64,000 bases of DNA from Clostridium jeddahitimonense (GCA_000753455.2 LM994670.1:1573874-1637873), one strand, 5' to 3'; shown: positions 1-9,262, counted from the first letter of the stretch. Notes: a model not told the origin generated them from the letters alone. A program made the numbers and translations.

Positions 1-909
1 TTACCAAGTGATTTTGAAGAATTTTGGGACAACCGTATGGTAGAAGTTAATACTCATGAACTAAAGTATGAAATAAAAGAAAGTGAAATAGATGGATTTG
101 ATAATTGTAAGTTTTTAGAGCTGTGTTTTAAGGGAATTGATGGCGGGAATGTATATGCAAAATATCTTAGACCTAATACTGATGAGAATATTCCTTTAAT
201 TTTACAGTTTCATGGATATCCAGGAGCAAGTAGAGGATGGTTTGAACAGTTATCCTTTGTAGGAATGGGATGTGCAATTATAGCAATGGATTGTCCAGGT
301 CAAGGAGGTAAAGGTGACAGTTTTACTAATACAAAAGGAACTACTGTTAGTGGACATATTGTAGCAGGATTAGATGATGAACTTCATAATATGTACTATG
401 TAAAGCTGTTTCAAAATACATCTGTTTTATGTAGAATTGTCCAAGAGCTTCAAGGAATAGACAAGGAAAGGATATATGCAAATGGAGCAAGCCAAGGTGC
501 AGGTATAGCATTAGTATGTACAGCACTTAATCCTATAATAAAAAGGTGTGCAGCGCTATATCCGTTTTTATCTGATTATAAGAGAGTTTGGGATATGGAT
601 TTAGATTTGATAGCCTATGAAGGATTAAGATATTATTCAAGATGGTTTAATTCGGATAATAGTAGAGAAGATGAAATATTTAGAAGATTAGGATATATAG
701 ATGTTCATAATTTTGCCACGAAAATAAAATGTGAAGTTTTATTTGGAACTGGATTAATGGATAATGTGTGTCCTCCATCAACACAATTTGCTGTTTATAA
801 TAATATAAAATCTAAAAAAGAACATATAATTTTTCCTGATTATACCCATGAAGAAATTGGAGAATTTGATGATATGTTAATAGACTTTTTCTTGAAGGAG
901 GTAGATTAA
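1..909 (+). CDS. Acetyl xylan esterase / cephalosporin-C deacetylase family (AXE1), 5' end outside window
   Basis: Alpha/beta hydrolase that should remove O-acetyl groups from a sugar or glycan in the cytoplasm. The reading frame is open from base 1 and encodes PSDFEEFW, which matches the N-terminus of the next gene, so the real start lies upstream and the ATG at 37 is internal. Family motifs are visible: FHGYPGASRGW (oxyanion region), the nucleophile elbow GASQG with catalytic Ser, an Asp in LMDNVCPPST and a late His in DYTHEE. It overlaps the next gene by one base (TAATG), so the two are translationally coupled. The natural substrate is not shown by the sequence. The neighbouring Gfo/Idh/MocA and ROK genes suggest an acetylated sugar. 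Confidence 0.85.
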   Translation, partial: LPSDFEEFWDNRMVEVNTHELKYEIKESEIDGFDNCKFLELCFKGIDGGNVYAKYLRPNTDENIPLILQFHGYPGASRGWFEQLSFVGMGCAIIAMDCPGQGGKGDSFTNTKGTTVSGHIVAGLDDELHNMYYVKLFQNTSVLCRIVQELQGIDKERIYANGASQGAGIALVCTALNPIIKRCAALYPFLSDYKRVWDMDLDLIAYEGLRYYSRWFNSDNSREDEIFRRLGYIDVHNFATKIKCEVLFGTGLMDNVCPPSTQFAVYNNIKSKKEHIIFPDYTHEEIGEFDDMLIDFFLKEVD

Positions 910-1868
910 TGCCTGTTTTAGACATGTCAGTTGAAGAAATGGAAGAGTATTTAGGAAAAACTATATGTCCAAGAGATTTTGATTTATTTTGGGAAAGACA
1001 AAAAGAGATAGCTAATAATATAGAGCTGAATTATACGATAACAAAGAAGAAATTTAATAGTAAAACAGCAAATTACTATGAAATAAATTTTAAAGGGATA
1101 GATGGAGCTAATATATATGCTAAGTATATATGTGCTAATAAAGATAAAAAAACACCAACAGTATTAGAATTTCATGATTACAAAGGGGCCAGTAGAAGTT
1201 GGCACCATCTTACAAGGTATGTTGGCATAGGATATTCAGTAATAGCTATGGATTGTAGAGGACAAGGTGGGAAGAGCGAAGATATAGGAAACTTAAAAGG
1301 ATCTACAGTATGTGGACATATAATTAGTGGACTTGATGATGAAGTAGAAAATATGTATTATTGTAAGGTTTATTTAGATGGATATATTTTGTCAAGGATA
1401 GTGGAGGAACTTAATAGTACCGATAAAAATAGACTAATAGCTTTTGGCAAGGGACAAGGTGCTGCAATAGCATTAGTTGTAAGTAGTTTAAATCAAAATA
1501 TAAAGAAATGTTCTATGCAGTATCCATTTTTATGCGATTTTAAAAGAGTATGGGATATGGATTTAGATTTAAATGCATATGAAGGGATTAGATATTATTT
1601 TAGGTGGTTTGATCCTATGCATATAAGAGAAAAGGAAATATTCGAAAAATTAGGGTATATAGATATTGTTAATTTTGCAAGAAAGTTAAATTGTGAAGTT
1701 TTTATGGGAACAGCTTTATTAGATACTGTATGTCCGCCAAGTACACAATATGCTGTATTTAACAACATAACATGCAGAAAAAAACATGTAATATATCCTA
1801 AATATGATCATGAATTAAATAACTTTTTTGAGAATGAAAATTTAAAGTTTATGAGGTTTGAAAGATGA
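909..1868 (+). CDS. AXE1-family paralog with catalytic Ser replaced by Gly (probable pseudoenzyme)
   Basis: 319 aa, full length for the family and clearly paralogous to the preceding protein along its whole length. Where the first protein has GASQG, this one reads GKGQG, so the nucleophilic serine is glycine. The oxyanion segment is also changed (FHDYKGASRSW instead of FHGYPGASRGW). The Asp (LLDTVCPPST) and His (KYDHE) positions are kept. The frame is intact and sits tightly inside the operon, so this is not simple decay. By inference it may be a non-catalytic partner or sugar-binding protein. It overlaps the next gene by 4 bases (ATGA). Confidence 0.8.
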   Translation: MPVLDMSVEEMEEYLGKTICPRDFDLFWERQKEIANNIELNYTITKKKFNSKTANYYEINFKGIDGANIYAKYICANKDKKTPTVLEFHDYKGASRSWHHLTRYVGIGYSVIAMDCRGQGGKSEDIGNLKGSTVCGHIISGLDDEVENMYYCKVYLDGYILSRIVEELNSTDKNRLIAFGKGQGAAIALVVSSLNQNIKKCSMQYPFLCDFKRVWDMDLDLNAYEGIRYYFRWFDPMHIREKEIFEKLGYIDIVNFARKLNCEVFMGTALLDTVCPPSTQYAVFNNITCRKKHVIYPKYDHELNNFFENENLKFMRFER

Positions 1869-2971
1869 TAAGATTGGGAATTGCAGGAATAGGATTGATT
1901 GCAGAAGACTATATTAGAATAATTTCTAATGGATATGTTAAAGATGTTAAGATTACTGCTTTATCAAGTAGAAATATTGATAATATGAATAGAGTTGTTG
2001 AGAAGTATAATCTTAAAGAAACTGTATTATTTAATAATTACGAAGAGATGCTTATTAGCAATAAAATTGATGCTGTAATAATATGCACACCACATTATGA
2101 GCATCCTAAGATGGCTATTAAAGCTATTGAAAGTAATGTTCATACTTTAATAGAAAAGCCAATAGGTGTATATACTGAGGAAGTAGAGAAATTAATAGAA
2201 GTTTCAAAAGACAAAATTAATATAAAAGCTGGAGTATTATATAACAGAAGGCTATGTTCTACTTATTTAAAGCTAAAAAGTATGGTGGATAAAGATGCAA
2301 TTGGAGATTTAAAAAGAGTAAATTGGATTATTACTAACTTATATAGAACAGATGCTTATTATAAATCAAGTCCTTGGAGAGGTACTTACAAAAGTGAAGG
2401 TGGAGGATTACTTATGACTCAAGCTTCTCATCAATTAGATTTACTTCAATGGATTTGTAAAATGCCAAAGAAAATATATTCAAAATGCTATATAGGAGTA
2501 GAAAGAGATATAGAGGTAGAAAATGATGTATCAATTTTAATGGAATATGAGAATGGAGCTACAGGGCAATTTATAGCTTCAGCAAGAGAGTTTCCAGGAA
2601 GTAATAGGCTCGAGTTAATAGGTGATAAAGGACAAATTGTTGTAGAGAATGATAATAAGATAATTTATAAAAAATTATCTATATCAGAAAAAGAATATAG
2701 AAAAAATACTAATGAACTTTTCGGGAAAATACCATATACTACAGAAGTTTATAGATTTGAAGATGATGATAATTCAATTCAACATGCTGCACTTATAAGC
2801 AACTTTATAAAGTCTATAAAAGGAGAAGAAAATATAGTTTGCCCAATAGAGGATGGAATGAAATCATTAGTGTTAATTAATGGAGCTTATCTATCTAGTT
2901 GGTTAAATAAGACTATAGATATACCATTTGACTATAAAGTTTTTAGTGAAGAGATAAAAAAAAGATTTTGA
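1865..2971 (+). CDS. Gfo/Idh/MocA family NAD(P)-dependent oxidoreductase
   Basis: 368 aa. The N-terminal Rossmann fold begins at once with GIAGIGLIAEDY. The family EKP motif (HTLIEKPIG, about residues 96-104) supplies the catalytic lysine. The C-terminal half carries SSPWRGTYKSEGGG and the histidine segment SHQLDLLQW, typical of the sugar-oxidoreductase branch. Members oxidise or isomerise sugars using tightly held NAD(P). Some (RgNanOx/YjhC type) convert 2,7-anhydro-sialic acid, and the W-R-G-T-x-K-x-E-G-G-G style signature here is compatible with that branch, though I cannot prove it. It is translationally coupled to the esterase gene upstream. Confidence 0.85.
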   Translation: MIRLGIAGIGLIAEDYIRIISNGYVKDVKITALSSRNIDNMNRVVEKYNLKETVLFNNYEEMLISNKIDAVIICTPHYEHPKMAIKAIESNVHTLIEKPIGVYTEEVEKLIEVSKDKINIKAGVLYNRRLCSTYLKLKSMVDKDAIGDLKRVNWIITNLYRTDAYYKSSPWRGTYKSEGGGLLMTQASHQLDLLQWICKMPKKIYSKCYIGVERDIEVENDVSILMEYENGATGQFIASAREFPGSNRLELIGDKGQIVVENDNKIIYKKLSISEKEYRKNTNELFGKIPYTTEVYRFEDDDNSIQHAALISNFIKSIKGEENIVCPIEDGMKSLVLINGAYLSSWLNKTIDIPFDYKVFSEEIKKRF

Positions 2972-3044
2972 AGTTGTTTTATATCTAGGAGTATTGTAAA
3001 TAAAAAAGAAAGCTTAGATGGATTGAATATAGGAGGTGATAAAT

Positions 3045-3992
3045 ATGTATTTGGGAATTGATATAGGTGGAACTGCTGTTAAAATAGGGTTAGTAACAGA
3101 AAATGGGGAAATAATTGTAAGTAATAGTTATGATGTAGCTTTTGATAATTATGATACTCCAATATTTAATACTGTGAAAAATGCTATAGAAATATTTATA
3201 AATGAAAATGCTATAGAGCTTAAAAATATAAAAGGTATTGGAGTTTCAGCAACAGGTCAAGTTAATACTACTTCAGGAAAGATAATAGGTGTGGGAGGCA
3301 ATATTAAAAAGTGGTGTGACACAGAGATAAAAAAAGAGTTAGAGGATATTTATAATTTAAACACAACTGTTGTGAATGATGCTAATTGCATGGTTCTGGG
3401 TGAAGGCTGGGTAGGAAAAGGTAGAGGTTATAAAAATATAATAGGAGTAACTATAGGAACTGGTGTAGGGGGAGGAATTGTTGTAGATTCAAAAATACTT
3501 CTTGGTTCAGTAGGAATTGCTGGGGAACTAGGACATTTTTCTATAAATTCAGAAGGTAAAAAGTGTACCTGTGGTAATGTTGGATGCTATGAACAATATG
3601 CATCTACAACAGCTTTAATTAGAAATGTCAAAGAGAAGTATGAGTTATTAGGAGTTTCTTCATTTAATAAAGAAGATATAAATGGAAAGTTTATATTTGA
3701 GCAAATAGAAAAAGGAAATAAAATAATTAAAGAGATAGTTAGTAATTGGATAATTGATATTGGAAAAGGATTAGTAAGTCTAGTTCATATATTTAATCCA
3801 GAAATTATTATAATTGGTGGTGGAGTAAGTAAACAAGAAGATTTATTTATAAAACCTTTAAGAAAATATGTATTAGAAAACGTAATGAAAAAGTTTGGAG
3901 AGAACTTGAAAATAGAGTCTGCGGAGCTAGGAAATAATGCTGGAGTGGTAGGTGCTGTATATTATAATATAAAATCCAATAATTTAAATTAG
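3045..3992 (+). CDS. ROK-family sugar kinase
   Basis: 315 aa. Phosphorylates a hexose or N-acetylhexosamine with ATP. Motifs: phosphate-1 loop DIGGTAVKIG at the N-terminus, catalytic VNDAN near residue 111, and the ROK zinc signature CTCGNVGCYE near residue 178. The adenosine motif IIIGGGVS follows near residue 260. A GTG at 3036 is in frame, but AGGAGGTGA at 3031-3039 is ideally spaced for the ATG at 3045, so I use that. It follows the oxidoreductase after 73 bases and is closed by a strong terminator. Glucokinase and N-acetylmannosamine kinase are both possible activities. Confidence 0.85.
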   Translation: MYLGIDIGGTAVKIGLVTENGEIIVSNSYDVAFDNYDTPIFNTVKNAIEIFINENAIELKNIKGIGVSATGQVNTTSGKIIGVGGNIKKWCDTEIKKELEDIYNLNTTVVNDANCMVLGEGWVGKGRGYKNIIGVTIGTGVGGGIVVDSKILLGSVGIAGELGHFSINSEGKKCTCGNVGCYEQYASTTALIRNVKEKYELLGVSSFNKEDINGKFIFEQIEKGNKIIKEIVSNWIIDIGKGLVSLVHIFNPEIIIIGGGVSKQEDLFIKPLRKYVLENVMKKFGENLKIESAELGNNAGVVGAVYYNIKSNNLN

Positions 3993-4001
3993 TTTATATA
4001 A

Positions 4002-4054
4002 GATGAAAGTGGTAGATGTTTAATATTGTATCTAACACTTTCATCTTTTTTTTT
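4002..4054 (+). terminator. Intrinsic terminator after the ROK kinase
   Basis: A ten-base perfect stem, GATGAAAGTG paired with CACTTTCATC, encloses a partly paired loop and is followed by eight T. It separates the sugar operon from the van cluster. Confidence 0.9.
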
Positions 4055-4187
4055 ATTTGCAACTTAAGAAAATAGTAATATTTATTAAGAATTATGAAAA
4101 GGAAATAATATAGTTACTTAAAACTTAAGTGCTAAATTATATTTATAGAAAAAATAAAAAAAGATTAAAAGGAATGAGGATTTTAGT

Positions 4188-5294
4188 ATGAATAGAAATT
4201 TAGTTAAGGAAATAATATCAAAAAAGAAGATAGCAGTTTTATTTGGAGGATGCTCATCGGAGTATAATGTATCACTTTCATCAGCATACTCAGTAATTCA
4301 ACATATAAATACAGATAAATATGAGGTTGTTTTAATTGGAATAACTAAAGAGGGAGAATGGTATTTATTTGAGGATCATATAGACAGAATAAAAGATAAC
4401 ACTTGGGAAGAGGTAACTAATAAAAAAGTAACTATATCAGTAAGCAGAGAAGATCATGGTTTAATTATATTTGAAGGTAATAATATTGAAAAGGTTAGAG
4501 TAGATGGTATATATCCAGTGCTACATGGTAAAAATGGGGAAGATGGTACAGTACAAGGTTTATGCGAATTAGCAGGAATACCAGTTATAGGTTGCGATAT
4601 GTTATCTTCAGCATTATGTATGGACAAACAATTAGCTCATGATGTAGTAGCACAAGTAGGGGTAAAGGTTCCTAGAGGAATAGTTATAACTGAAAATTTA
4701 GAAGAAGAATTAATATTAGATAGAATAAGAGATCTAAACTTTCCATTATATATAAAACCAATGAGAGCTGGGTCATCTTTTGGAATAACAAAGGTTCAAG
4801 ATATAAGTGAAGTATATGATGCAGTGATATTAGCTTTAAAGCATGATTCTACTGTAATAATAGAAGAGAATATAGAAGGTTTTGAAGTAGGATGTGCAAT
4901 ATTAGGAAATGGAAATGAAATTATAATTGGTGAGGTTGATGAAATTGAATTATCTGATGGCTTCTTTGATTTTACTGAAAAGTATACATTAAAATCTTCA
5001 AAAATTCATATGCCTGCAAGAATAGATGAAGATATGGCAAAAAAGGTGAAAAAAGAAGCTATTAAAATATATAAAGCCTTAAAATGTAAGAACTTTGCTA
5101 GGGTAGATATGTTTATAACTCCAGACAAGGAAATAGTATTTAATGAAGTAAATACAATACCAGGATGTACTTCACATAGCAGATACCCAAATATGCTTAA
5201 GGGCATAGGAATAACATTTGACGAATTTATTAATAGGGCAATAGGAATGGTGATAGATGATGATAGTAAAATTAACGAAGAACAATTTATATAA
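4188..5294 (+). CDS. vanG: VanG-type D-alanine--D-serine ligase
   Basis: 368 aa. ATP-grasp ligase joining D-Ala to D-Ser, giving peptidoglycan precursors with low vancomycin affinity. Visible hallmarks are VLFGGCSSEYNVSL at the N-terminus, FPLYIKPMRAGSSFG (ATP grasp), the omega-loop segment DFTEKYTLKSSKIHMPARI and FNEVNTIPGCTSHSRYP for metal and substrate binding. The EKYTLKSSK loop and LSSALCMDK match VanG rather than housekeeping Ddl. The gene is followed by VanXY and serine racemase, the VanG/C/E/L operon logic, which supports D-Ser specificity. No vanR or vanS is nearby. A promoter must lie in 4055-4187, but I cannot assign its boxes confidently. Confidence 0.92.
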   Translation: MNRNLVKEIISKKKIAVLFGGCSSEYNVSLSSAYSVIQHINTDKYEVVLIGITKEGEWYLFEDHIDRIKDNTWEEVTNKKVTISVSREDHGLIIFEGNNIEKVRVDGIYPVLHGKNGEDGTVQGLCELAGIPVIGCDMLSSALCMDKQLAHDVVAQVGVKVPRGIVITENLEEELILDRIRDLNFPLYIKPMRAGSSFGITKVQDISEVYDAVILALKHDSTVIIEENIEGFEVGCAILGNGNEIIIGEVDEIELSDGFFDFTEKYTLKSSKIHMPARIDEDMAKKVKKEAIKIYKALKCKNFARVDMFITPDKEIVFNEVNTIPGCTSHSRYPNMLKGIGITFDEFINRAIGMVIDDDSKINEEQFI

Positions 5295-6009
5295 TGGAAG
5301 CTTAGTTCTTGTAAATGCTGATAATCCAATTAATGAAAGGTTTAAATATGGAAATTTAGTAGCTCCATTTTTAGAATATGAAAATATTTTAATTAATGAA
5401 AGAGCCAGTAATATACTAAGAGAAGTATTGACTAATATTAACGGTTATGAGCAGATAATTCCTGTTAGCGGATACAGGACTTTAGAAGAACAAATTAATA
5501 TCTATAATAGTTCAGTTATAGTAAATGGAGAAGGGTTTACAGCTAAATATGTGGCAGAGCCTAACTGTAGTGAACATCAAACAGGATTAGCTATAGATTT
5601 AGCACAGAGATCTAATAATGTAGATTTTATTTGTCCGGAATTTCCATATGAAGGAATATGTCAAGTTTTTAGAGATGTAGCTATGAGATACGGATTTATT
5701 GAAAGGTACAAGGAGGAGAAGAAAGATATAACTAAAATTTCAGGCGAACCTTGGCATTTTAGATATGTAGGGTATCCTCATGCTGAGATAATAACCAAAA
5801 GTAATATGGCTTTAGAAGAATATCTAGAGTTTATTAAAGATTATAAGTATGGAGAAAATCCTTATGTATATATAAAAGATGGTAGAAAAATCGAGATATC
5901 TTATAAAGAGTATGATGGAGAGAATACATTTATTAGATTAGAAGATAGTGATTTATATTTAATATCAGGAAATAATTATGATGGTTTTATAATAACAGTT
6001 TGGAGATAG
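5257..6009 (+). CDS. vanXY: VanXY-type D,D-dipeptidase/D,D-carboxypeptidase
   Basis: 250 aa. Zinc peptidase that hydrolyses D-Ala-D-Ala and trims pentapeptide ends so that D-Ala-D-Ser precursors prevail. Zinc ligands are visible: His107 and Asp114 in SEHQTGLAID and His167 in GEPWHFRYVG, with catalytic Glu164 and Arg73 in SGYR. No signal peptide is seen, as expected for the cytoplasmic VanXY enzymes. The start at 5257 lies inside vanG (38-base overlap). The N-terminal residues still match VanXYG, so the long overlap looks genuine and implies translational coupling. Confidence 0.92.
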   Translation: MMIVKLTKNNLYNGSLVLVNADNPINERFKYGNLVAPFLEYENILINERASNILREVLTNINGYEQIIPVSGYRTLEEQINIYNSSVIVNGEGFTAKYVAEPNCSEHQTGLAIDLAQRSNNVDFICPEFPYEGICQVFRDVAMRYGFIERYKEEKKDITKISGEPWHFRYVGYPHAEIITKSNMALEEYLEFIKDYKYGENPYVYIKDGRKIEISYKEYDGENTFIRLEDSDLYLISGNNYDGFIITVWR

Positions 6010-6013
6010 GGAA

Positions 6014-7231
6014 ATGAGTGGAATCTGTGGTTTAATTTCAAGTTTTGAAGATATTAGTAAAGATATCAGTAATGATATTGATATGAAATTTATTAAAGAG
6101 TGTGATAGAAATACTAAGGGAGATAGAGCTTGGGTAGAGATAGACTTAGAAAATCTTAAAAATAATGTTGAAGAAATAAAAAGTAGTATTCATGATAACT
6201 GTGAGTTTATGGCTGTAGTTAAGGCAAATGGATATGGACATGGATCTGTTGAAATATCTAGATACCTTAATAAAATTAATGTGTATAACTTTGCTGTGGC
6301 AACTATTAATGAAGCTATTGAATTAAGAGAAGGTGGGGTTAGAGGGGATATACTTATCTTAGGCTATACACACCCAAGTAGGTTTAATGACTTAATTAAA
6401 TATGATTTAATTCAAACAATAGTAGATTATAATTATGCAGAGGATCTTAAGAAGTTTGAAAAAATTATAAGGGTTCATTTAAAGATAGATACAGGTATGC
6501 ATAGACTAGGTGAAGATTTTCATAATTTAGATACTATAAATAAGATTTTCAGCTTTAAAAATCTAAAAATAGAAGCTATATTTTCTCATTTATATGTAGT
6601 TGATAGTGATAATAAAGAAGATATTTTCTGCACAGAAGAGCAAATAAAGAATTTTTTTAAGATAGCAGAGGATATTAAAGAAAGGTTTAATAAAAATATT
6701 AAACTTCATATTCAAAATAGTTATGGAGCATTGAATTATCCTAATCTTCCTTGTGATTATGTTAGAATAGGAATTTCTATGTATGGTGTTAAAAGTAGCT
6801 TAAATGACAATATAAAAAGTAATGTAAGATTAAAGCCTGTTTTATCTATAAAGGCTAGAGTTGCTGTTGTTAAAGGTATTCATAATGGAGATTCAGTAAG
6901 TTATGGTAGAGAGTTTATTGCAAAATCAGATATGAGGGTAGCAACAGTAACAATAGGCTATGCTGATGGTATTCCAAGAAATATTTCCCAAAGTAATACT
7001 TATGTATTAGTAAATGGTAGAAAAGCTCCTATTATAGGAAGAGTGTGTATGGATCAATTAATGATTGATGTAACTAATATTAATCATATTGAAGAAGGTG
7101 ATATGGTTACTTTAATAGGAAAAGATAAAGAGAATTATATATCAGTTGAAGAAGTTGCAGAGGCAGCAGGAACAATTACTAATGAGTTTTTAAGTAGATT
7201 ATCTAAAAGATTACAGTATTACTATAAGTAA
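6014..7231 (+). CDS. vanTr: Serine/alanine racemase domain of VanT as a free-standing protein
   Basis: 405 aa. PLP-dependent fold-type III racemase making D-Ser from L-Ser. The PLP lysine is Lys70 in MAVVKANGYGHG. The opposing catalytic tyrosine region (SYGREF), VTIGYADGIPR and the VCMDQLMID segment are all present. A 35-residue N-terminal extension without membrane segments precedes the RAWVEIDL start of the barrel. It looks like a relic of the linker that joins the membrane and racemase halves in one-piece VanT. It starts 4 bases after vanXY. Alanine racemase is the alternative call, but the adjacent VanT-type membrane gene favours serine. Confidence 0.88.
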   Translation: MSGICGLISSFEDISKDISNDIDMKFIKECDRNTKGDRAWVEIDLENLKNNVEEIKSSIHDNCEFMAVVKANGYGHGSVEISRYLNKINVYNFAVATINEAIELREGGVRGDILILGYTHPSRFNDLIKYDLIQTIVDYNYAEDLKKFEKIIRVHLKIDTGMHRLGEDFHNLDTINKIFSFKNLKIEAIFSHLYVVDSDNKEDIFCTEEQIKNFFKIAEDIKERFNKNIKLHIQNSYGALNYPNLPCDYVRIGISMYGVKSSLNDNIKSNVRLKPVLSIKARVAVVKGIHNGDSVSYGREFIAKSDMRVATVTIGYADGIPRNISQSNTYVLVNGRKAPIIGRVCMDQLMIDVTNINHIEEGDMVTLIGKDKENYISVEEVAEAAGTITNEFLSRLSKRLQYYYK

Positions 7232-7270
7232 ATTAGGAAGAATTATGTTTAAATATATAGGAGAAAAGTT

Positions 7271-8332
7271 GTGAAAATAAAAATAATAGATAAAAAGACA
7301 GAATATCCGGGAATAGACTTATTTAGGGTAATTGCTGTAATTCTTGTAGTTATGAATCATACTTATCCTTTAGAAGGTATAAATGAAACTGCTGACTTTG
7401 TATTAGCTAGGATTATTGCACGTGTAGCAGTACCATTTTTCTTTATGGTAAGTGGGTATTTCATTTTACCTTCAATTATAGGTGAAAATAAAGACTATAC
7501 TACAGTAATTAGAAATGTGAAAAAGCTGGTAAAATTATATATTATAGCTACATTAATTTATTTACCTATAGGTATTTATTCAGGAAATATTGGAGTTAAC
7601 ATAGGTGTCGCAGGAGCTTTGAAGGAACTTTTATTTAACGGGACATTTTATCATCTTTGGTATTTACCAGGAGCTATAATTGGAATACTAATAGTTTCTA
7701 TGCTACTAAAGAGATTTAACCAAAAGCAGGTTTTCATAATTTCTTTAGGTTTATATATTGTAGGACTATTTGGAGATAGCTACTACAAAATAGCTGAAAG
7801 TATTCCTGTAATTAAAGAGCTTTATAATCTGATTTTTAACTTTTTTGATTACACTAGAAATGGAATATTCTTTTCACCGTTATTTTTTATACTTGGAGCA
7901 ATAATAGCTAATGATAAAAGAAAGCCAAAGAAAAAAATTATGATGTATGGATTTATAATTACATTGTCATTAATGATAGTTGAAGGTTTAATATTAAATA
8001 AATTTCAGATTCAACGGCATAGTAGTATGTATATTTTACTATTACCAGTTATGTATTTCTTGTTCCAGTGGATTTTATTATGGAAGAATAGAAGTTTTAA
8101 AATCTTAAGAAATATTAGTATGATAGTTTATATTATACATCCTTTAGTTATTATACTAATTAGAGGTTTTGCTAAGGTGCTTAAGTTACAAGATATACTA
8201 GTAAGTAATAACTTAATTCATTTTGTAGCAGTCATTTTTGGATCATTTGTGTTAGCTTTTATTATAGATTATATTTTAGGTAAGATTACCAAAAAAAGAA
8301 GTGTAAATAGCTCGATTAGGAGACATATTTAA
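7271..8332 (+). CDS. vanTm: Membrane (acyltransferase-3 type) domain of VanT as a separate protein
   Basis: 353 aa, about ten hydrophobic segments. The N-terminus carries GIDLFRVIAVILVVMNHTYP and ARVAVPFFFMVSGYF, then FYHLWYLPG, YIVGLFGDSYYKI and YTRNGIFFSP. These are signatures of the membrane half of VanT, thought to help supply L-Ser to the racemase. The start is GTG at 7271 with GGAG 7-10 bases upstream. In vanL operons this half is also a separate gene, but it precedes the racemase. Here it follows. A weak hairpin without a T-run lies just after the stop. Confidence 0.88.
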   Translation: MKIKIIDKKTEYPGIDLFRVIAVILVVMNHTYPLEGINETADFVLARIIARVAVPFFFMVSGYFILPSIIGENKDYTTVIRNVKKLVKLYIIATLIYLPIGIYSGNIGVNIGVAGALKELLFNGTFYHLWYLPGAIIGILIVSMLLKRFNQKQVFIISLGLYIVGLFGDSYYKIAESIPVIKELYNLIFNFFDYTRNGIFFSPLFFILGAIIANDKRKPKKKIMMYGFIITLSLMIVEGLILNKFQIQRHSSMYILLLPVMYFLFQWILLWKNRSFKILRNISMIVYIIHPLVIILIRGFAKVLKLQDILVSNNLIHFVAVIFGSFVLAFIIDYILGKITKKRSVNSSIRRHI

Positions 8333-8478
8333 AAAGCCTATTGGCTTATACTGGCATAAGACTAAGTAGTAAGCTGTGGATTTGGACTCTAATTTCATTA
8401 TATTCTTAATAAAGTTTCATATTAGTTTTATATTAGGATGATATAGTATAGCCAAGCATATTTTAAGGAGGAATTTTA

Positions 8479-9210
8479 ATGAGTACATTTGAAAGAGCTT
8501 GGTTATATATAACTAGAAAGAAAGTTAAAAGTATTAGTATGTTTCTTATATTATTGGGAATAGCAACAGCTACATTAGGTGCACTTTCAATAAAAAAGGC
8601 CACATTAGCTAATATAAACAACAGATAAATAAAAATTTTGAAAATGGGTTTCAAATAGATTCTGAAACTAAAGATAATGATATTACAAATAATGAAATTA
8701 ATCAAATATTAAATATAAATGGTGTTAGTAAGTATAATGCGAAAGCCATTGTTAAAGCAGATGCTAAATCTATTAAACAAGTAGAATCATTAGAATCACA
8801 AGTACAATATACTTCTGATAGTATGAAAAATGCTGTTGAAATACAGGGGATTTATTAATCAGAGATAGACAATATGTTTGTAAATGGATTAATAAAATTA
8901 GTAGAAGGAAGACATATAACTAAAGAAGATGAAAATAAGGTACTAATACATAAAAGGTTAGCAGAATTAAATAGTTTAAAGCTTGGAGATACTATATCAA
9001 TTGAAAAAGTAAGATATCTGATGAAAATGCAGGTGGATCAGATAAGAAAGTTGATTTAGTTGTTTTTGGAATATTTGATAGTGAAATTAAACAAGAAGCA
9101 AATATAGCTTCTGAGTTAGTAGATAATGTTTTAATAGGTAGCATGAATGTAATGAAAGAATTATATGAATACACAGATAAAACCTTAGGGTATAGACAAG
9201 CAAATAATAA
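8479..9210 (+). pseudogene. Decayed ABC transporter permease (FtsX/MacB type), N-terminal part only
   Basis: A good RBS (AAGGAGG) and ATG open a frame reading MSTFERAWLYITRKKVKS and one hydrophobic segment, typical of FtsX-like permease N-termini. It stops at 8626-8628. Coherent coding continues in another frame (FENGFQIDSETKDND), passes a TAA near 8857, goes on through FVNGLIKLVEGRHITKED, then shifts again near 9020 to VVFGIFDSEIKQEAN. The extracellular domain fades out near 9210. The C-terminal membrane segments and the partner ATPase are absent. At least three lesions plus truncation make it non-functional. Confidence 0.85.
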
Positions 9211-9262
9211 TATGATTTTATACCCACATAAACGGATGAATTTAATTAAATATCAATTTACA

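Noticed and set aside
5006..5329. 107-residue antisense frame over the vanG/vanXY junction
   Set aside because: Shadow of two well-supported genes.
8333..8360. Hairpin after the VanT membrane gene as a terminator
   Set aside because: Only AGCC/GGCT pairs and no T-run follows.
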